Shown here piece after piece: positions 54,330-63,725 of a stretch of 64,000 nucleotides of DNA. The position numbers were made by a program, and so were the translations under genes. The DNA is from Duganella aceris (GTDB lineage Bacteria > Pseudomonadota > Gammaproteobacteria > Burkholderiales > Burkholderiaceae_D). The stretch spans positions 62,001-126,000 of the forward strand of contig NZ_JAADJT010000014.1 of assembly GCF_011090165.1 (NCBI RefSeq), written 5' to 3'. Positions within the stretch are counted from its first letter, which is position 1. Each line of letters starts with the position of its first letter. Under the pieces are notes generated by a model. That model was not told where the DNA came from, ran no database searches, and saw nothing but the letters and a program-made list of their open reading frames with translations.

Positions 54330-55439
54330 ATGACCAAGAACTACGGGCCGGAATACGTCCGCGCCATCGCCCCATATCAAGCCGGCAAACCGATCGCGGA
54401 AGTCGCGCGCGAGTTCGGCCTGGACGAATCGTCCATCGTCAAGCTGGCGTCGAACGAGAATCCGTTCGGCGTGCCGGAATCCGCCAGGCAGGCCATGGCG
54501 GCCGCCGTCGCGGAGCTGGGCCGCTACCCGGACGCCAACGGCTTCGATCTGAAAGGCGCGCTGTCGAAGCGCTACGATGTGCCGGCGGAGTGGATCACGC
54601 TGGGCAATGGCTCCAACGATATCCTGGAGATCGCGGCGCATGCGTTTGTCGAACGCGGCCAGTCGGTGGTGTATGCGCAGTATTCGTTCGCGGTGTATGC
54701 GCTGGCGACGCAGGGTGTCGGCGCGCGCCACATCGTGGTGCCGGCCAAGGATCACGGCCACGACCTGCCGGCGATGCTGGCGGCGATCGAGGAGGATACG
54801 CGGCTGGTGTTCATCGCCAATCCGAACAACCCGACCGGCACTTTCATTCCGGCCGCCGAGATCCAGGCTTTCCTGGACCAGGTGCCGGCCAATGTCGTCG
54901 TGGTGCTGGACGAGGCTTACAACGAGTTCCTGGCGGAAGAGAACCAGTTCGAATCGGCGGCCTGGGTCAAGAAGTATCCTAACTTGCTGGTGTCGCGCAC
55001 CTTCTCCAAGGCTTATGGCCTGGCGGGCTTGCGCGTGGGCTTCGGCATCGGCCAGCCGGCGTTGACGGATCTGATGAACCGGATTCGCCAGCCGTTCAAT
55101 GTCAATTCGCTGGCGCAGGCTGCGGCCATCGCGGCGCTGAACGACAAGGAATTCCTGGCGCGCAGCGCGGCCAACAACGCCGCCGGCTATCGCCAGTTCA
55201 CCGAGGCGTTCGAGCAGCTGGGGTTGGAGTATGTGCCGTCGTATGGCAACTTCGTGCTGGTCAAGGTCGGCAGCGATGCCGGCGCCGGCGCGCGCGTGAA
55301 TTTGTCGTTGTTGAAGCAGGGCGTGATCGTGCGGCCGGTCGGCAACTACGGCCTGCCGGAGTGGCTGCGCGTTTCCATCGGCCTGCCGCAGGAAAACGCG
55401 GTGCTGATCTCGGCGCTGACGAAAGCATTGGCGGAATAA
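54330..55439 (+). CDS. hisC: Histidinol-phosphate aminotransferase
   Basis: 369 residues. LASNENPFGVP lies near residue 45, IANPNNPTG in the middle, and the PLP lysine in SRTFSKAYGLAGLRVGFGI near 225. In this gene order it may also serve as aromatic aminotransferase. AGAGAGA lies upstream, and its stop overlaps the next start (TAATG). Confidence 0.92.
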   Translation: MTKNYGPEYVRAIAPYQAGKPIAEVAREFGLDESSIVKLASNENPFGVPESARQAMAAAVAELGRYPDANGFDLKGALSKRYDVPAEWITLGNGSNDILEIAAHAFVERGQSVVYAQYSFAVYALATQGVGARHIVVPAKDHGHDLPAMLAAIEEDTRLVFIANPNNPTGTFIPAAEIQAFLDQVPANVVVVLDEAYNEFLAEENQFESAAWVKKYPNLLVSRTFSKAYGLAGLRVGFGIGQPALTDLMNRIRQPFNVNSLAQAAAIAALNDKEFLARSAANNAAGYRQFTEAFEQLGLEYVPSYGNFVLVKVGSDAGAGARVNLSLLKQGVIVRPVGNYGLPEWLRVSIGLPQENAVLISALTKALAE

Positions 55440-56395
55440 TGTTGAACAAGGTCGTTATCTTCGGTGTGGGCCTGATCGGCGGCTCGTTCGCGCTGGCGCT
55501 GAAGAAGGCCGGCGCGGTGGGCAGCATCGTCGGCATGGACCGTTCGCCGGCCTACCTGGCGCGGGCGCTGGAGCGGGGCATCATCGACGTGATCGGCGGC
55601 ACCCGCGCGGCCGCGTCGCCGGCGGGCGCCGATCTTGCGGCTGGCGCGGCTGCGGCCAGCGATGCGATGGCGGAAGCGCTGCATGGCGCCGATCTGGTGC
55701 TGCTGGCCGCGCCGGTGGCGCAGACCGAGGCGATCCTGTCGGCGATCGCGCCGCATTTGCAGGCGGGCACCGTGGTCACCGATGCGGGCAGCACCAAGTC
55801 CGACGTGGTGGTGGCGGCGCGCCGCGCGCTGGGCGGCAAGATCGCGCAGTTCGTGCCGGGCCATCCAATCGCCGGCCGCGAGACCAACGGTCCCGACGCC
55901 GCCATCGACCATCTGTACGCCGGCAAGAAGTGCGTGCTGACGGCGCTGGACGAGAACGCGGCTGAGGATATCGACCGGGTCGCGGCCGCGTGGCGCGCCT
56001 GCGGTGCGATCATTCATCGTTTGACGCCGCAGGAGCATGACAAGGTGTTCGCCGCCGTGAGCCATCTGCCGCATCTGCTGGCATATGCGCTGGTGGACGA
56101 CATCGCGAACAAGCCGCATGCGGATTTGCTGTTCCAGTATGCGGCCAGTGGCTTCCGCGATTTCACAAGGATCGCCGGATCGTCGCCCGAAATGTGGCGC
56201 GACATTAGCCTGGCCAACCAGTCGGCGTTATTGACGGAGCTGGATGCGTATCTGGCACAATTGACGGGCCTGAGGGCGCGTCTCGCCGCCGGCGACGGGG
56301 CAGGGCTGGAGCGCGTGTACAGCAACGCCCAGAGCGCCCGCCACCAGTGGATCACAGCGATAGAGGCGGCCGAGGCGCCGCCGTCGCACGAATAA
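55439..56395 (+). CDS. tyrA: Prephenate dehydrogenase
   Basis: 318 residues. The NAD-binding VVIFGVGLIGGSFALALKKAG is at the start, TDAGSTKSDVV near residue 115 and PGHPIAGRETNGPDAA near 140 (His catalytic). It makes 4-hydroxyphenylpyruvate for tyrosine. It is translationally coupled to hisC. Confidence 0.92.
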   Translation: MLNKVVIFGVGLIGGSFALALKKAGAVGSIVGMDRSPAYLARALERGIIDVIGGTRAAASPAGADLAAGAAAASDAMAEALHGADLVLLAAPVAQTEAILSAIAPHLQAGTVVTDAGSTKSDVVVAARRALGGKIAQFVPGHPIAGRETNGPDAAIDHLYAGKKCVLTALDENAAEDIDRVAAAWRACGAIIHRLTPQEHDKVFAAVSHLPHLLAYALVDDIANKPHADLLFQYAASGFRDFTRIAGSSPEMWRDISLANQSALLTELDAYLAQLTGLRARLAAGDGAGLERVYSNAQSARHQWITAIEAAEAPPSHE

Positions 56396-56406
56396 CCGCG
56401 CACGCC

Positions 56407-56485
56407 GATTGAGCTGCGCCGCCAAACCCGGACGGTCAGGGTCAGACCCCGTACGGGGTCTGACCCTCGCTCGCCGCAGTGCGGG
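56407..56485 (+). repeat. Two-hairpin palindromic repeat, copy 2
   Basis: GATTGAGC at 56407, the 30-bp palindrome at 56438-56467 (outer pair A-T instead of G-C) and GCCGCAGTGCGGG at 56473-56485. It fills most of the tyrA-aroA gap. Confidence 0.85.
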
Positions 56486-56527
56486 TCTCGCCGGTGCCGT
56501 CGGCGCACGTAATTAAGGAATGAACTT

Positions 56528-57841
56528 ATGAACCACGAATATATCGACCTTCACCCCGTCCATCAGGTGCAGGGCGCGGTGCGCCTGCCGGGCTCCAAAT
56601 CCATCTCCAACCGCATCCTGCTGCTGGCCGCGCTGTCGCAGGGCAAAGTCGACATCGTCGACCTGCTCGCCTCCGACGACACCGCCGTGATGCTGGCCGC
56701 GCTGCGCTCCCTGGGCGTCGACTGGAGCGAAGAACAAACCGCGACCGGCACCATCCATCACGTCACCGGCGTGGCCGGCGTCTTCCCGAACCAATCGGCT
56801 GACCTGTTCATGGGTAACGCCGGCACCGCGATCCGCCCGCTGACCGCCGCGCTGGCCGTCATCGGCGGCGACTACACGCTGCACGGCGTGCCGCGCATGC
56901 ACGAGCGCCCGATCGGCGACCTGGTCGATGCCCTCAACGCCGCCGGCACCGACGTCGAATACACCGGCAACCCCGGCTTCCCGCCGCTGCACATCAAGCA
57001 GGGCAAGATCCACGCGCAACGCCTATCGGTGCGCGGCGACGTCTCCAGCCAGTTCCTGACCGCGCTGCTGATGGTGGCGCCGCTGATGGCGCGCGAACAC
57101 GCGATCTCCATCGACGTCATCGGCGAACTGATTTCGAAACCGTATATCGAGATCACGCTCAACCTGATCCGCCGCTTCGGCGTCAAGGTCGAGCAGAACG
57201 GCTGGGAGTCGTTCACCATCCAGCCCAGCCAGGTTTACCAGTCGCCGGGCACCATCCACGTCGAAGGCGACGCCTCGTCGGCATCCTACTTCCTGGCGGC
57301 CGGCGCGATCGCCGGCGGTCCGGTGCGGGTCGAGGGCGTCGGCAAGGACAGCATCCAGGGCGACGTGCGCTTCGCCGCCGCGCTGGAGCAGATGGGCGTG
57401 CAGATCACCATGGGCGACAACTGGATCGAAGCCACGTCGAACGGCGTGCTGAAAGCCATCGACGCCGACTTCAACCACATCCCCGACGCCGCCATGACCA
57501 TCGCCATCGCCGCGCTGTACGCCGACGGCACCAGCACGCTGCGCAACATCGCCAGCTGGCGCGTCAAGGAGACCGACCGCATCGCCGCCATGGCGACCGA
57601 ACTGCGCAAGGTCGGCGCCATCGTCGAGGAGGGCGCCGACTACATCAAGGTCACGCCGCCGGCCGTCATCGGCCCTGCTACCATTGACACCTACGACGAC
57701 CACCGCATGGCGATGTGCTTCTCGCTGGTGTCCCTGGACGGGGCCGCGCGCAAGGGCGCGACGATGCGCATCAACGATCCGAAGTGCGTGAACAAGACTT
57801 TCCCCGACTACTTCAACGCGTTTGCAAAAATAGCAAAGTAA
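56528..57841 (+). CDS. aroA: 3-phosphoshikimate 1-carboxyvinyltransferase (EPSP synthase)
   Basis: 437 residues. LPGSKSISNRILLLAALSQG is at 22-41, LFMGNAGTAIRPLTAAL near 95, VSSQFLTALLMVAPL near 175 and RVKETDRIAAMATELRKVGA near 350. It is the shikimate pathway step before chorismate. AAGGAA lies upstream. Confidence 0.97.
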   Translation: MNHEYIDLHPVHQVQGAVRLPGSKSISNRILLLAALSQGKVDIVDLLASDDTAVMLAALRSLGVDWSEEQTATGTIHHVTGVAGVFPNQSADLFMGNAGTAIRPLTAALAVIGGDYTLHGVPRMHERPIGDLVDALNAAGTDVEYTGNPGFPPLHIKQGKIHAQRLSVRGDVSSQFLTALLMVAPLMAREHAISIDVIGELISKPYIEITLNLIRRFGVKVEQNGWESFTIQPSQVYQSPGTIHVEGDASSASYFLAAGAIAGGPVRVEGVGKDSIQGDVRFAAALEQMGVQITMGDNWIEATSNGVLKAIDADFNHIPDAAMTIAIAALYADGTSTLRNIASWRVKETDRIAAMATELRKVGAIVEEGADYIKVTPPAVIGPATIDTYDDHRMAMCFSLVSLDGAARKGATMRINDPKCVNKTFPDYFNAFAKIAK

Positions 57842-57846
57842 ACACA

Positions 57847-58515
57847 ATGCCAACTTCCCAGATTCCAGTCATCACCATCGACGGCCCCACCGCATCCGGC
57901 AAGGGCACCGTCGCACACCGCGTTGCCGATAAGCTCGGCTTCCATTACCTGGACTCGGGCGCCCTGTACCGTTTGACGGCGCTGTCGGCGCTGCGCCGTG
58001 GCACCGACCTCGGCGACGAGCATGCGCTGGCCAAGCTGGCCGAACACCTGAATTGCAGTTTTCAGGGCGGCGACATCATCCTGTCGCATGAAAACGTCAG
58101 CGACGCGATCCGCGCCGAAGAAGTCGGCAACACCGCGTCGAAAATCGCCACCTTCCCCGCCGTGCGCCACGCGCTGGTGGGGCTGCAGCTGGGTTTCCGC
58201 AAGGCGCCGGGCGTGGTCGCCGACGGCCGCGACATGGGCTCGGTGATCTTCCCGCACGCCTCGCTGAAGGTGTTTTTGACCGCTTCTGTTGCCGCCCGTG
58301 CCGGCCGCCGCTATAAGCAATTGATAGACAAGGGATTTTCTGCTAATATGGAAGACCTACTGATGGATTTGCAAGCGCGCGACGACCGGGATACGAACCG
58401 GGCCATCGCACCGCTGGTTCCCGCAGAGGGGGCGCACGTGCTGGATACCTCGAACATGACCGCTGATGCAGCGGTCGATCAGGTGCTGGCATGGTATGCG
58501 TCCGTAGGAAAGTAG
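57847..58515 (+). CDS. cmk: Cytidylate kinase
   Basis: 222 residues. The P-loop IDGPTASGKGTVAHRVADKLG is at 11-30, YLDSGALYR follows, and the CMP-specific VADGRDMGSVIFPHASLKVFLTAS lies near 130. It starts 5 bp after aroA. Its coding sequence contains an internal promoter for rpsA. Confidence 0.95.
   Translation: MPTSQIPVITIDGPTASGKGTVAHRVADKLGFHYLDSGALYRLTALSALRRGTDLGDEHALAKLAEHLNCSFQGGDIILSHENVSDAIRAEEVGNTASKIATFPAVRHALVGLQLGFRKAPGVVADGRDMGSVIFPHASLKVFLTASVAARAGRRYKQLIDKGFSANMEDLLMDLQARDDRDTNRAIAPLVPAEGAHVLDTSNMTADAAVDQVLAWYASVGK
58321..58349 (+). promoter_or_regulatory. Internal promoter in cmk, probably for rpsA
   Basis: TTGATA (58321-58326), a 17-bp spacer and TAATAT (58344-58349) preceded by TGC, giving both a -35 and an extended -10. 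In E. coli rpsA is also transcribed from promoters in and near cmk. Confidence 0.65.
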
Positions 58516-58581
58516 TTTTTTATCAACCCTAACCCAACTGAAGTCGCCTTCGCGAGCCTTGTTGGTAACCTGGAAGTTACA

Positions 58582-60270
58582 ATGTCTAATATGGAAAGTT
58601 TTGCAGCCCTCTTCGAAGAGTCCCTGTCGCGTCAAGACATGCGTTCGGGCGAAGTGATCTCGGCTGAAGTCGTTCGTCTGGATCACAACTTCGTGATCGT
58701 CAACGCCGGCCTGAAATCGGAAGCATTCATCCCTGTTGAAGAATTCAAGAACGACCACGGCGAACTGGAAGTCAAAGTAGGCGACTTCGTTTCCGTGGCG
58801 ATCGAATCGCTGGAAAACGGTTTCGGCGACACCATCCTGTCGCGCGACAAAGCCAAGCGTCTGGCTTCGTGGCTGGCACTGGAAAAAGCGATGGAATCGG
58901 GCGAGATCGTCGTCGGTACCGTCAACGGCAAAGTCAAGGGCGGCCTGACCGTTCTGACCAACGGCATCCGCGCATTCCTGCCGGGTTCGCTGGTCGACAC
59001 CCGTCCAGTCAAGGACACCACCCCGTTCGAAGGCAAGACCCTCGAATTCAAAGTGATCAAGCTGGATCGCAAGCGTAACAACGTGGTTCTGTCCCGCCGC
59101 GCCGTCATCGAAGCTTCGATGGGCGAAGAGCGTCAGAAACTGATGGAAACGCTGAAAGAAGGCACGGTCGTGACCGGCGTCGTCAAAAACATCACCGACT
59201 ACGGCGCGTTCGTGGATCTGGGCGGTATCGACGGCCTGCTGCACATCACCGACCTGGCATGGCGTCGTGTGCGTCACCCTTCGGAAGTCCTGACCGTTGG
59301 TCAAGAGATCACCGCCAAGGTCCTGAAGTACGATCAGGAAAAGAACCGCGTTTCGCTGGGCGTGAAGCAACTGGGCGACGACCCATGGACCGGTCTGTCC
59401 CGTCGTTACCCACAAAGCACCCGTCTGTTCGGTAAAGTAACGAACCTGACCGACTACGGCGCGTTCGTTGAAGTCGAGCAAGGTATCGAAGGCCTGGTCC
59501 ACGTTTCCGAAATGGACTGGACCAACAAAAACGTCGCACCAAACAAAGTTGTCCAGCTGGGCGACGAAGTTGAAGTGATGGTTCTGGAAATCGACGAAGA
59601 GCGTCGCCGTATTTCGCTGGGCATGAAGCAGTGCAAAGCGAATCCATGGGATGACTTCGGCGTGACCCACAAGAAGGGCGATAAAGTCCGTGGCGCGATC
59701 AAGTCGATCACCGACTTCGGCGTGTTCATCGGCCTGGCCGGCAACATCGACGGCCTGGTGCACCTGTCCGACCTGTCGTGGACCGAAACCGGCGAAGAAG
59801 CCGTGCGTCGCTTCAAGAAAGGTGACGAACTGGAAGCCATCGTTCTGGCCATCGACGTTGAGCGCGAGCGCGTTTCCCTGGGCGTCAAGCAACTGGAAGG
59901 CGACCCATTCAACAACTTCGCAGCCATGAACGACAAGGGCGCGCTGGTTACCGGCACCGTGAAATCGGTTGAGCCTAAAGGCGCCGTGATCCAACTGTCC
60001 GAAGAAGTCGAAGGCTACCTGCGTGCATCCGAAATCTCCCGCGACCGCGTGGAAGATGCCGGTACCCACCTGAAGGTCGGCGACAGCGTCGAAGCCCTGG
60101 TCATCAACATCGATCGCAAAGCGCGCAGCATCCAGCTGTCGATCAAAGCGAAAGACAATGTCGAGACCCAGGAAGCCATGCAGAAAATGGCAGCGACCGA
60201 CAACAACGCAGCTTCCGGCACCACCAGCCTGGGCGCGCTGTTGAAAGCCAAGTTCGATAACAAGAACTAA
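58582..60270 (+). CDS. rpsA: 30S ribosomal protein S1
   Basis: 562 residues with six S1 repeats (approximately 20-87, 105-171, 192-260, 277-347, 364-434, 451-520), for example GTVVTGVVKNITDYGAFVDL. It binds mRNA leaders and the 30S subunit. Codon use is highly biased (expression-level codons). No strong Shine-Dalgarno is present, as usual for the autoregulated rpsA. ihfB follows 10 bp later. Confidence 0.98.
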   Translation: MSNMESFAALFEESLSRQDMRSGEVISAEVVRLDHNFVIVNAGLKSEAFIPVEEFKNDHGELEVKVGDFVSVAIESLENGFGDTILSRDKAKRLASWLALEKAMESGEIVVGTVNGKVKGGLTVLTNGIRAFLPGSLVDTRPVKDTTPFEGKTLEFKVIKLDRKRNNVVLSRRAVIEASMGEERQKLMETLKEGTVVTGVVKNITDYGAFVDLGGIDGLLHITDLAWRRVRHPSEVLTVGQEITAKVLKYDQEKNRVSLGVKQLGDDPWTGLSRRYPQSTRLFGKVTNLTDYGAFVEVEQGIEGLVHVSEMDWTNKNVAPNKVVQLGDEVEVMVLEIDEERRRISLGMKQCKANPWDDFGVTHKKGDKVRGAIKSITDFGVFIGLAGNIDGLVHLSDLSWTETGEEAVRRFKKGDELEAIVLAIDVERERVSLGVKQLEGDPFNNFAAMNDKGALVTGTVKSVEPKGAVIQLSEEVEGYLRASEISRDRVEDAGTHLKVGDSVEALVINIDRKARSIQLSIKAKDNVETQEAMQKMAATDNNAASGTTSLGALLKAKFDNKN

Positions 60271-60280
60271 GAACTAGTCG

Positions 60281-60586
60281 ATGACCAAGTCCGAGTTGAT
60301 CAACCGCCTGGCTGAGCGTTATTCTCAGCTGGTGGCCAAAGATGCGGAGTATGCCGTCAAGACCATTCTGGATGCGATGACCAACGCTTTGTCGACTGGT
60401 CAGCGCATCGAGATCCGCGGTTTTGGCAGCTTTGCTCTGAACAGCCGGCCACCTCGCATCGGACGTAATCCGAAGTCGGGCGATAAAGTGATGGTGCCCG
60501 AAAAACGGGTGCCGCACTTCAAGCCGGGCAAGCAATTGCGCGAGCGGGTTGACGCGATGGTCGGGCAACCGATCATCGAGGACTGA
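60281..60586 (+). CDS. ihfB: Integration host factor subunit beta
   Basis: 101 residues. MTKSELINRLAERYSQL starts the protein, RIEIRGFGSFALNSRPPRIGRNPKSGDKV holds the DNA-intercalating proline arm, and PHFKPGKQLRERVD follows. It bends DNA together with IhfA. Confidence 0.97.
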   Translation: MTKSELINRLAERYSQLVAKDAEYAVKTILDAMTNALSTGQRIEIRGFGSFALNSRPPRIGRNPKSGDKVMVPEKRVPHFKPGKQLRERVDAMVGQPIIED

Positions 60587-60605
60587 AGCGTCTGATAAGT
60601 TAAAT

Positions 60606-60636
60606 AAAAAGCGGCGTCCTCTGGATGCCGCTTTTT
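60606..60636 (+). terminator. rpsA-ihfB terminator
   Basis: A 10-bp stem AAAAAGCGGC / GCCGCTTTTT has an 11-nt loop and a T-run. Confidence 0.9.
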
Positions 60637-60640
60637 TTAT

Positions 60641-60717
60641 GATTGAGCGCTGACCCCGCACCCGGATGCGGGGTCAGACCCCGTACGGGGTCTGACCCCT
60701 GGTTGCCGCCGTGCGGG
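60641..60717 (+). repeat. Two-hairpin palindromic repeat, copy 3
   Basis: GATTGAGC at 60641, the perfect 30-bp palindrome at 60670-60699 and GCCGCCGTGCGGG at 60705-60717. It begins 4 bp after the ihfB terminator. Confidence 0.85.
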
Positions 60718-60787
60718 TTGGAGCAAGCGATGCCACGGACCGCCGAATGACGGGCCAACTGCTTCCGGCGCTTTTACCCCGTTTTTT

Positions 60788-60816
60788 TTGATGTATTTGG
60801 GTTCTAATGCCATACT
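60788..60816 (+). promoter_or_regulatory. Probable lapA promoter
   Basis: TTGATG (60788), 17 bp, CATACT (60811), 35 nt before the lapA start. Confidence 0.4.
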
Positions 60817-60851
60817 GGCGCTCTTAGAAATCCAGAACAGGAACCTGGCTG

Positions 60852-61157
60852 ATGAAATTTATATCCACCCTCATTGGATGCGTTCTTTTCGTCTTGTTTT
60901 TTGGCTTTGCCTTGAAAAATACGCAGGAAGTCGACCTGCACTTTTTCCTCCATTATGAGCTGCGCGGACCGCTGGTCCTGATGCTGCTCGGCTTCTTCGT
61001 GGCCGGCGCCGTGCTCGGCGTGCTGGCGCTGACGCCCACCGTGTTCCGCCATCGCCGCGAAACCAACAAACACAAAACCACAATCAACACGCTGCAATCC
61101 ACGGCGCTGCAGGCCAATGCCCAGCCGCAGCCGGACAGCGTCAACACAGCACAATAA
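60852..61157 (+). CDS. lapA: Lipopolysaccharide assembly protein A
   Basis: 101 residues (DUF1049). Two membrane spans (TLIGCVLFVLFFGFALK and LVLMLLGFFVAGAVLGVLALT) flank VDLHFFLHYELRGP. With LapB it controls LpxC turnover and so LPS synthesis. It is 6 bp from lapB. Confidence 0.9.
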   Translation: MKFISTLIGCVLFVLFFGFALKNTQEVDLHFFLHYELRGPLVLMLLGFFVAGAVLGVLALTPTVFRHRRETNKHKTTINTLQSTALQANAQPQPDSVNTAQ

Positions 61158-61163
61158 AAATAC

Positions 61164-62339
61164 ATGGAATTCGAAATCTGGTGGTTATTGGGTATCCCGG
61201 TCTTCTTCGGACTAGGCTGGGTCGCCGCGCGCGTCGACATACGTCAACTGGTGTCCGAGTCGCGCACGCTGCCGCGCGGCTATTTCAAGGGCCTGAACTT
61301 CCTGCTCAACGAACAGCCGGACAAGGCCATCGACGCCTTCATCGAGATCGTGCGCCTGGACCCGGAAACGGCCGACATGCACTTCGCGCTGGGGAACCTG
61401 TTCCGCCGTCGCGGCGAGACCGAGCGCGCCATCCGCGTGCACCAGAACCTGCTGTCGCGTCCCGACCTGCCGCAGGAGCAGAAGGAGCACGCGCAATACG
61501 AGCTGGGCATGGACTATCTGAAGGCCGGCCTGCTGGACCGCGCCGAAGAAACCTTCAACTCCATGTTCAGCGGCCAGTACGCGGTGCAGGCGCGGCGCGC
61601 GCTGCTGGAGATCTTCCAGCGCGAGAAGGAATGGCCGCGCGCCATCGAGGCCGCGATCGGCCTGCAGGAGTCGGGCGCCGGTTCGCGCCAGAAGGAAATC
61701 GCGCAGTTCTACTGCGAGCTGGCGCAGGACGCGCTGGTGCACATGCACCCGGAAGACGCCTTGCCGCTGCTGGAGAAATCGCTGCAGGCGGACCGCGTCA
61801 ACGTGCGCGCCACCATGCTGACCGGCGACGCCCAACTGGCGCAGGGCAACGTCGAAGCGGCGTTGATGACCTGGCGCCGCGTCGAGCAGATCAGCGTGCC
61901 GCACGTGGCGCTGGTGGCGGCGCGCATGATGGACGGCTACCGCAAGGTCGGCCGGCCGCAGGAAGGCGTCAACCTGCTGCAATCCTACCTGGAGCAGGCC
62001 TCGTCGATCGACTTGCTGGAAGTGGTCTACAAGGCGGTGATGGAGCTGCACGGGGTGGAGGCGGCCAAGGAGCTGGTGGTCAATGAGCTGCGCCGCACGC
62101 CGACCCTGATGGGCCTCGACAAGCTGCTGGAAGCGCGCCTGATCGACGCACCGGCGGCGGTGGTGTCCGAGCTGTCGCTGGTGAAGAACCTGGTGCACGG
62201 CTACACGCAGAAGCTGGCGCGCTATCAGTGCGGCCAGTGCGGTTTCAAGGCGCGCCAGTTCTACTGGCAGTGCCCCGGATGCAGCCGTTGGGAAAGCTAC
62301 CCGCCGCGCCGCACCGAAGAACTCAACGTCATGAATTAA
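61164..62339 (+). CDS. lapB: Lipopolysaccharide assembly protein B
   Basis: 391 residues. One N-terminal membrane span (WWLLGIPVFFGLGWVAARVD) is followed by about nine TPRs and a C-terminal rubredoxin-type zinc site (CGQCGFKARQFYWQCPGCSRW). It recruits LpxC to FtsH for degradation. Confidence 0.95.
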   Translation: MEFEIWWLLGIPVFFGLGWVAARVDIRQLVSESRTLPRGYFKGLNFLLNEQPDKAIDAFIEIVRLDPETADMHFALGNLFRRRGETERAIRVHQNLLSRPDLPQEQKEHAQYELGMDYLKAGLLDRAEETFNSMFSGQYAVQARRALLEIFQREKEWPRAIEAAIGLQESGAGSRQKEIAQFYCELAQDALVHMHPEDALPLLEKSLQADRVNVRATMLTGDAQLAQGNVEAALMTWRRVEQISVPHVALVAARMMDGYRKVGRPQEGVNLLQSYLEQASSIDLLEVVYKAVMELHGVEAAKELVVNELRRTPTLMGLDKLLEARLIDAPAAVVSELSLVKNLVHGYTQKLARYQCGQCGFKARQFYWQCPGCSRWESYPPRRTEELNVMN

Positions 62340-62354
62340 GAAGGACTCCCTCCA

Positions 62355-63722
62355 ATGAAGATCACCATCATCGGCACCGGCTATGTAGGCTTGGTGACCG
62401 GCGCCTGTCTGGCGGAACTGGGCAACGACGTGTTCTGTCTCGACGTCGACCAGAAAAAAATCGACCTGCTCAACAGCGGCGGCATCCCGATCCATGAACC
62501 CGGCCTGGATGAAGTCGTGGCGCGCAACCGCGCCGCCGGCCGCCTTCAGTTCTCCACCGACGTCGCGGCCTCGGTCGCCCACGGCGAAGTGCAGTTCATC
62601 GCGGTCGGCACGCCGCCGGACGAAGACGGCTCGGCCGACCTGCAATACGTGCTGGCCGCCGCCCGCAACATCGGCAAGCACATGACCGGTTTCAAGGTCG
62701 TGGTCGACAAATCCACGGTGCCGGTCGGTACGGCGGACCGCGTCGGCGCCGCGCTGCGCACGGAGCTGGACGCGCGCGGCGAGCGCCTCGCGTTCTCGGT
62801 CGCCTCCAATCCGGAGTTCCTGAAAGAGGGCGCGGCGGTGGAGGACTTCATGCGTCCGGACCGCATCGTCATCGGTTGCGACAGCACGCCTGAAGGCGAC
62901 CGCGCGCGCGAATTGCTGCGCAAACTGTACGCGCCGTTCAACCGCAACCGCGAGCGCACCCACTGGATGGACGTGCGTTCGTCCGAGTTCACCAAGTACG
63001 CCGCCAACGCCATGCTGGCGACCCGCATCTCGTTCATGAACGAGCTGGCCAACCTGGCCGACCAGGTGGGTGTGGATATCGAAGCGGTGCGTCACGGCAT
63101 CGGCTCCGATCCGCGCATCGGCCACAGTTTCCTGTACGCCGGCGCCGGCTACGGCGGCTCGTGCTTCCCGAAAGACGTGCAGGCGCTGGAACGCACCGCC
63201 CGCCAGTACGACCAGGATCTGCTGATCCTGCGCGCGGTGGAGCAGGTCAACGACAAGCAGAAGCAGGTGCTGGGCCGCAAGGTGGTCAAGCGCTTCGGCG
63301 AGGACTTGAGCGGCAAGCACTTCGCGGTCTGGGGCCTGGCCTTCAAGCCCAATACCGACGACATGCGCGAAGCGCCGGCGCGGGTGCTGCTCAAGCAGCT
63401 GCTCGACGGCGGCGCCAGCGTGGCGGTCTACGATCCGGTCGCGATGACCGAAGCGAAGCGCGTGCTGGAACTGGACCTGAACGCCGGAGAGCTGGCGCGC
63501 GTGCGCTTCGCCGACAGCCCGATGGATACGCTGACCGACGCCGAGGCGCTGGTGATCGTCACCGAATGGAAGGCCTTCCGCAGCCCGGATTTCGACAAGA
63601 TCAAGGCGGCGCTGAAGCAGGCCGTGATCTTCGACGGCCGCAATCTGTTCGAGCCGGAAGTGATGGCCGAAGCGGGCTTCGAATACCACGGCATCGGCCG
63701 TTCCATCCTGACCCGGGACTAA
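62355..63722 (+). CDS. ugd: UDP-glucose 6-dehydrogenase
   Basis: 455 residues. The NAD site KITIIGTGYVGLVTGACLAELG is at 2-23, STVPVGTAD follows, the Glu/Lys region is SNPEFLKEGAAVEDF and the catalytic Cys lies in GYGGSCFPKDVQALE near 265. It makes UDP-glucuronate for surface polysaccharide. AGGAC lies upstream. Confidence 0.96.
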   Translation: MKITIIGTGYVGLVTGACLAELGNDVFCLDVDQKKIDLLNSGGIPIHEPGLDEVVARNRAAGRLQFSTDVAASVAHGEVQFIAVGTPPDEDGSADLQYVLAAARNIGKHMTGFKVVVDKSTVPVGTADRVGAALRTELDARGERLAFSVASNPEFLKEGAAVEDFMRPDRIVIGCDSTPEGDRARELLRKLYAPFNRNRERTHWMDVRSSEFTKYAANAMLATRISFMNELANLADQVGVDIEAVRHGIGSDPRIGHSFLYAGAGYGGSCFPKDVQALERTARQYDQDLLILRAVEQVNDKQKQVLGRKVVKRFGEDLSGKHFAVWGLAFKPNTDDMREAPARVLLKQLLDGGASVAVYDPVAMTEAKRVLELDLNAGELARVRFADSPMDTLTDAEALVIVTEWKAFRSPDFDKIKAALKQAVIFDGRNLFEPEVMAEAGFEYHGIGRSILTRD

Positions 63723-63725
63723 GCC

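Noticed and set aside
61212..63689. An 825-codon antisense frame opposite lapB and ugd
   Set aside because: It spans two certain genes and shows no domain or start signal.
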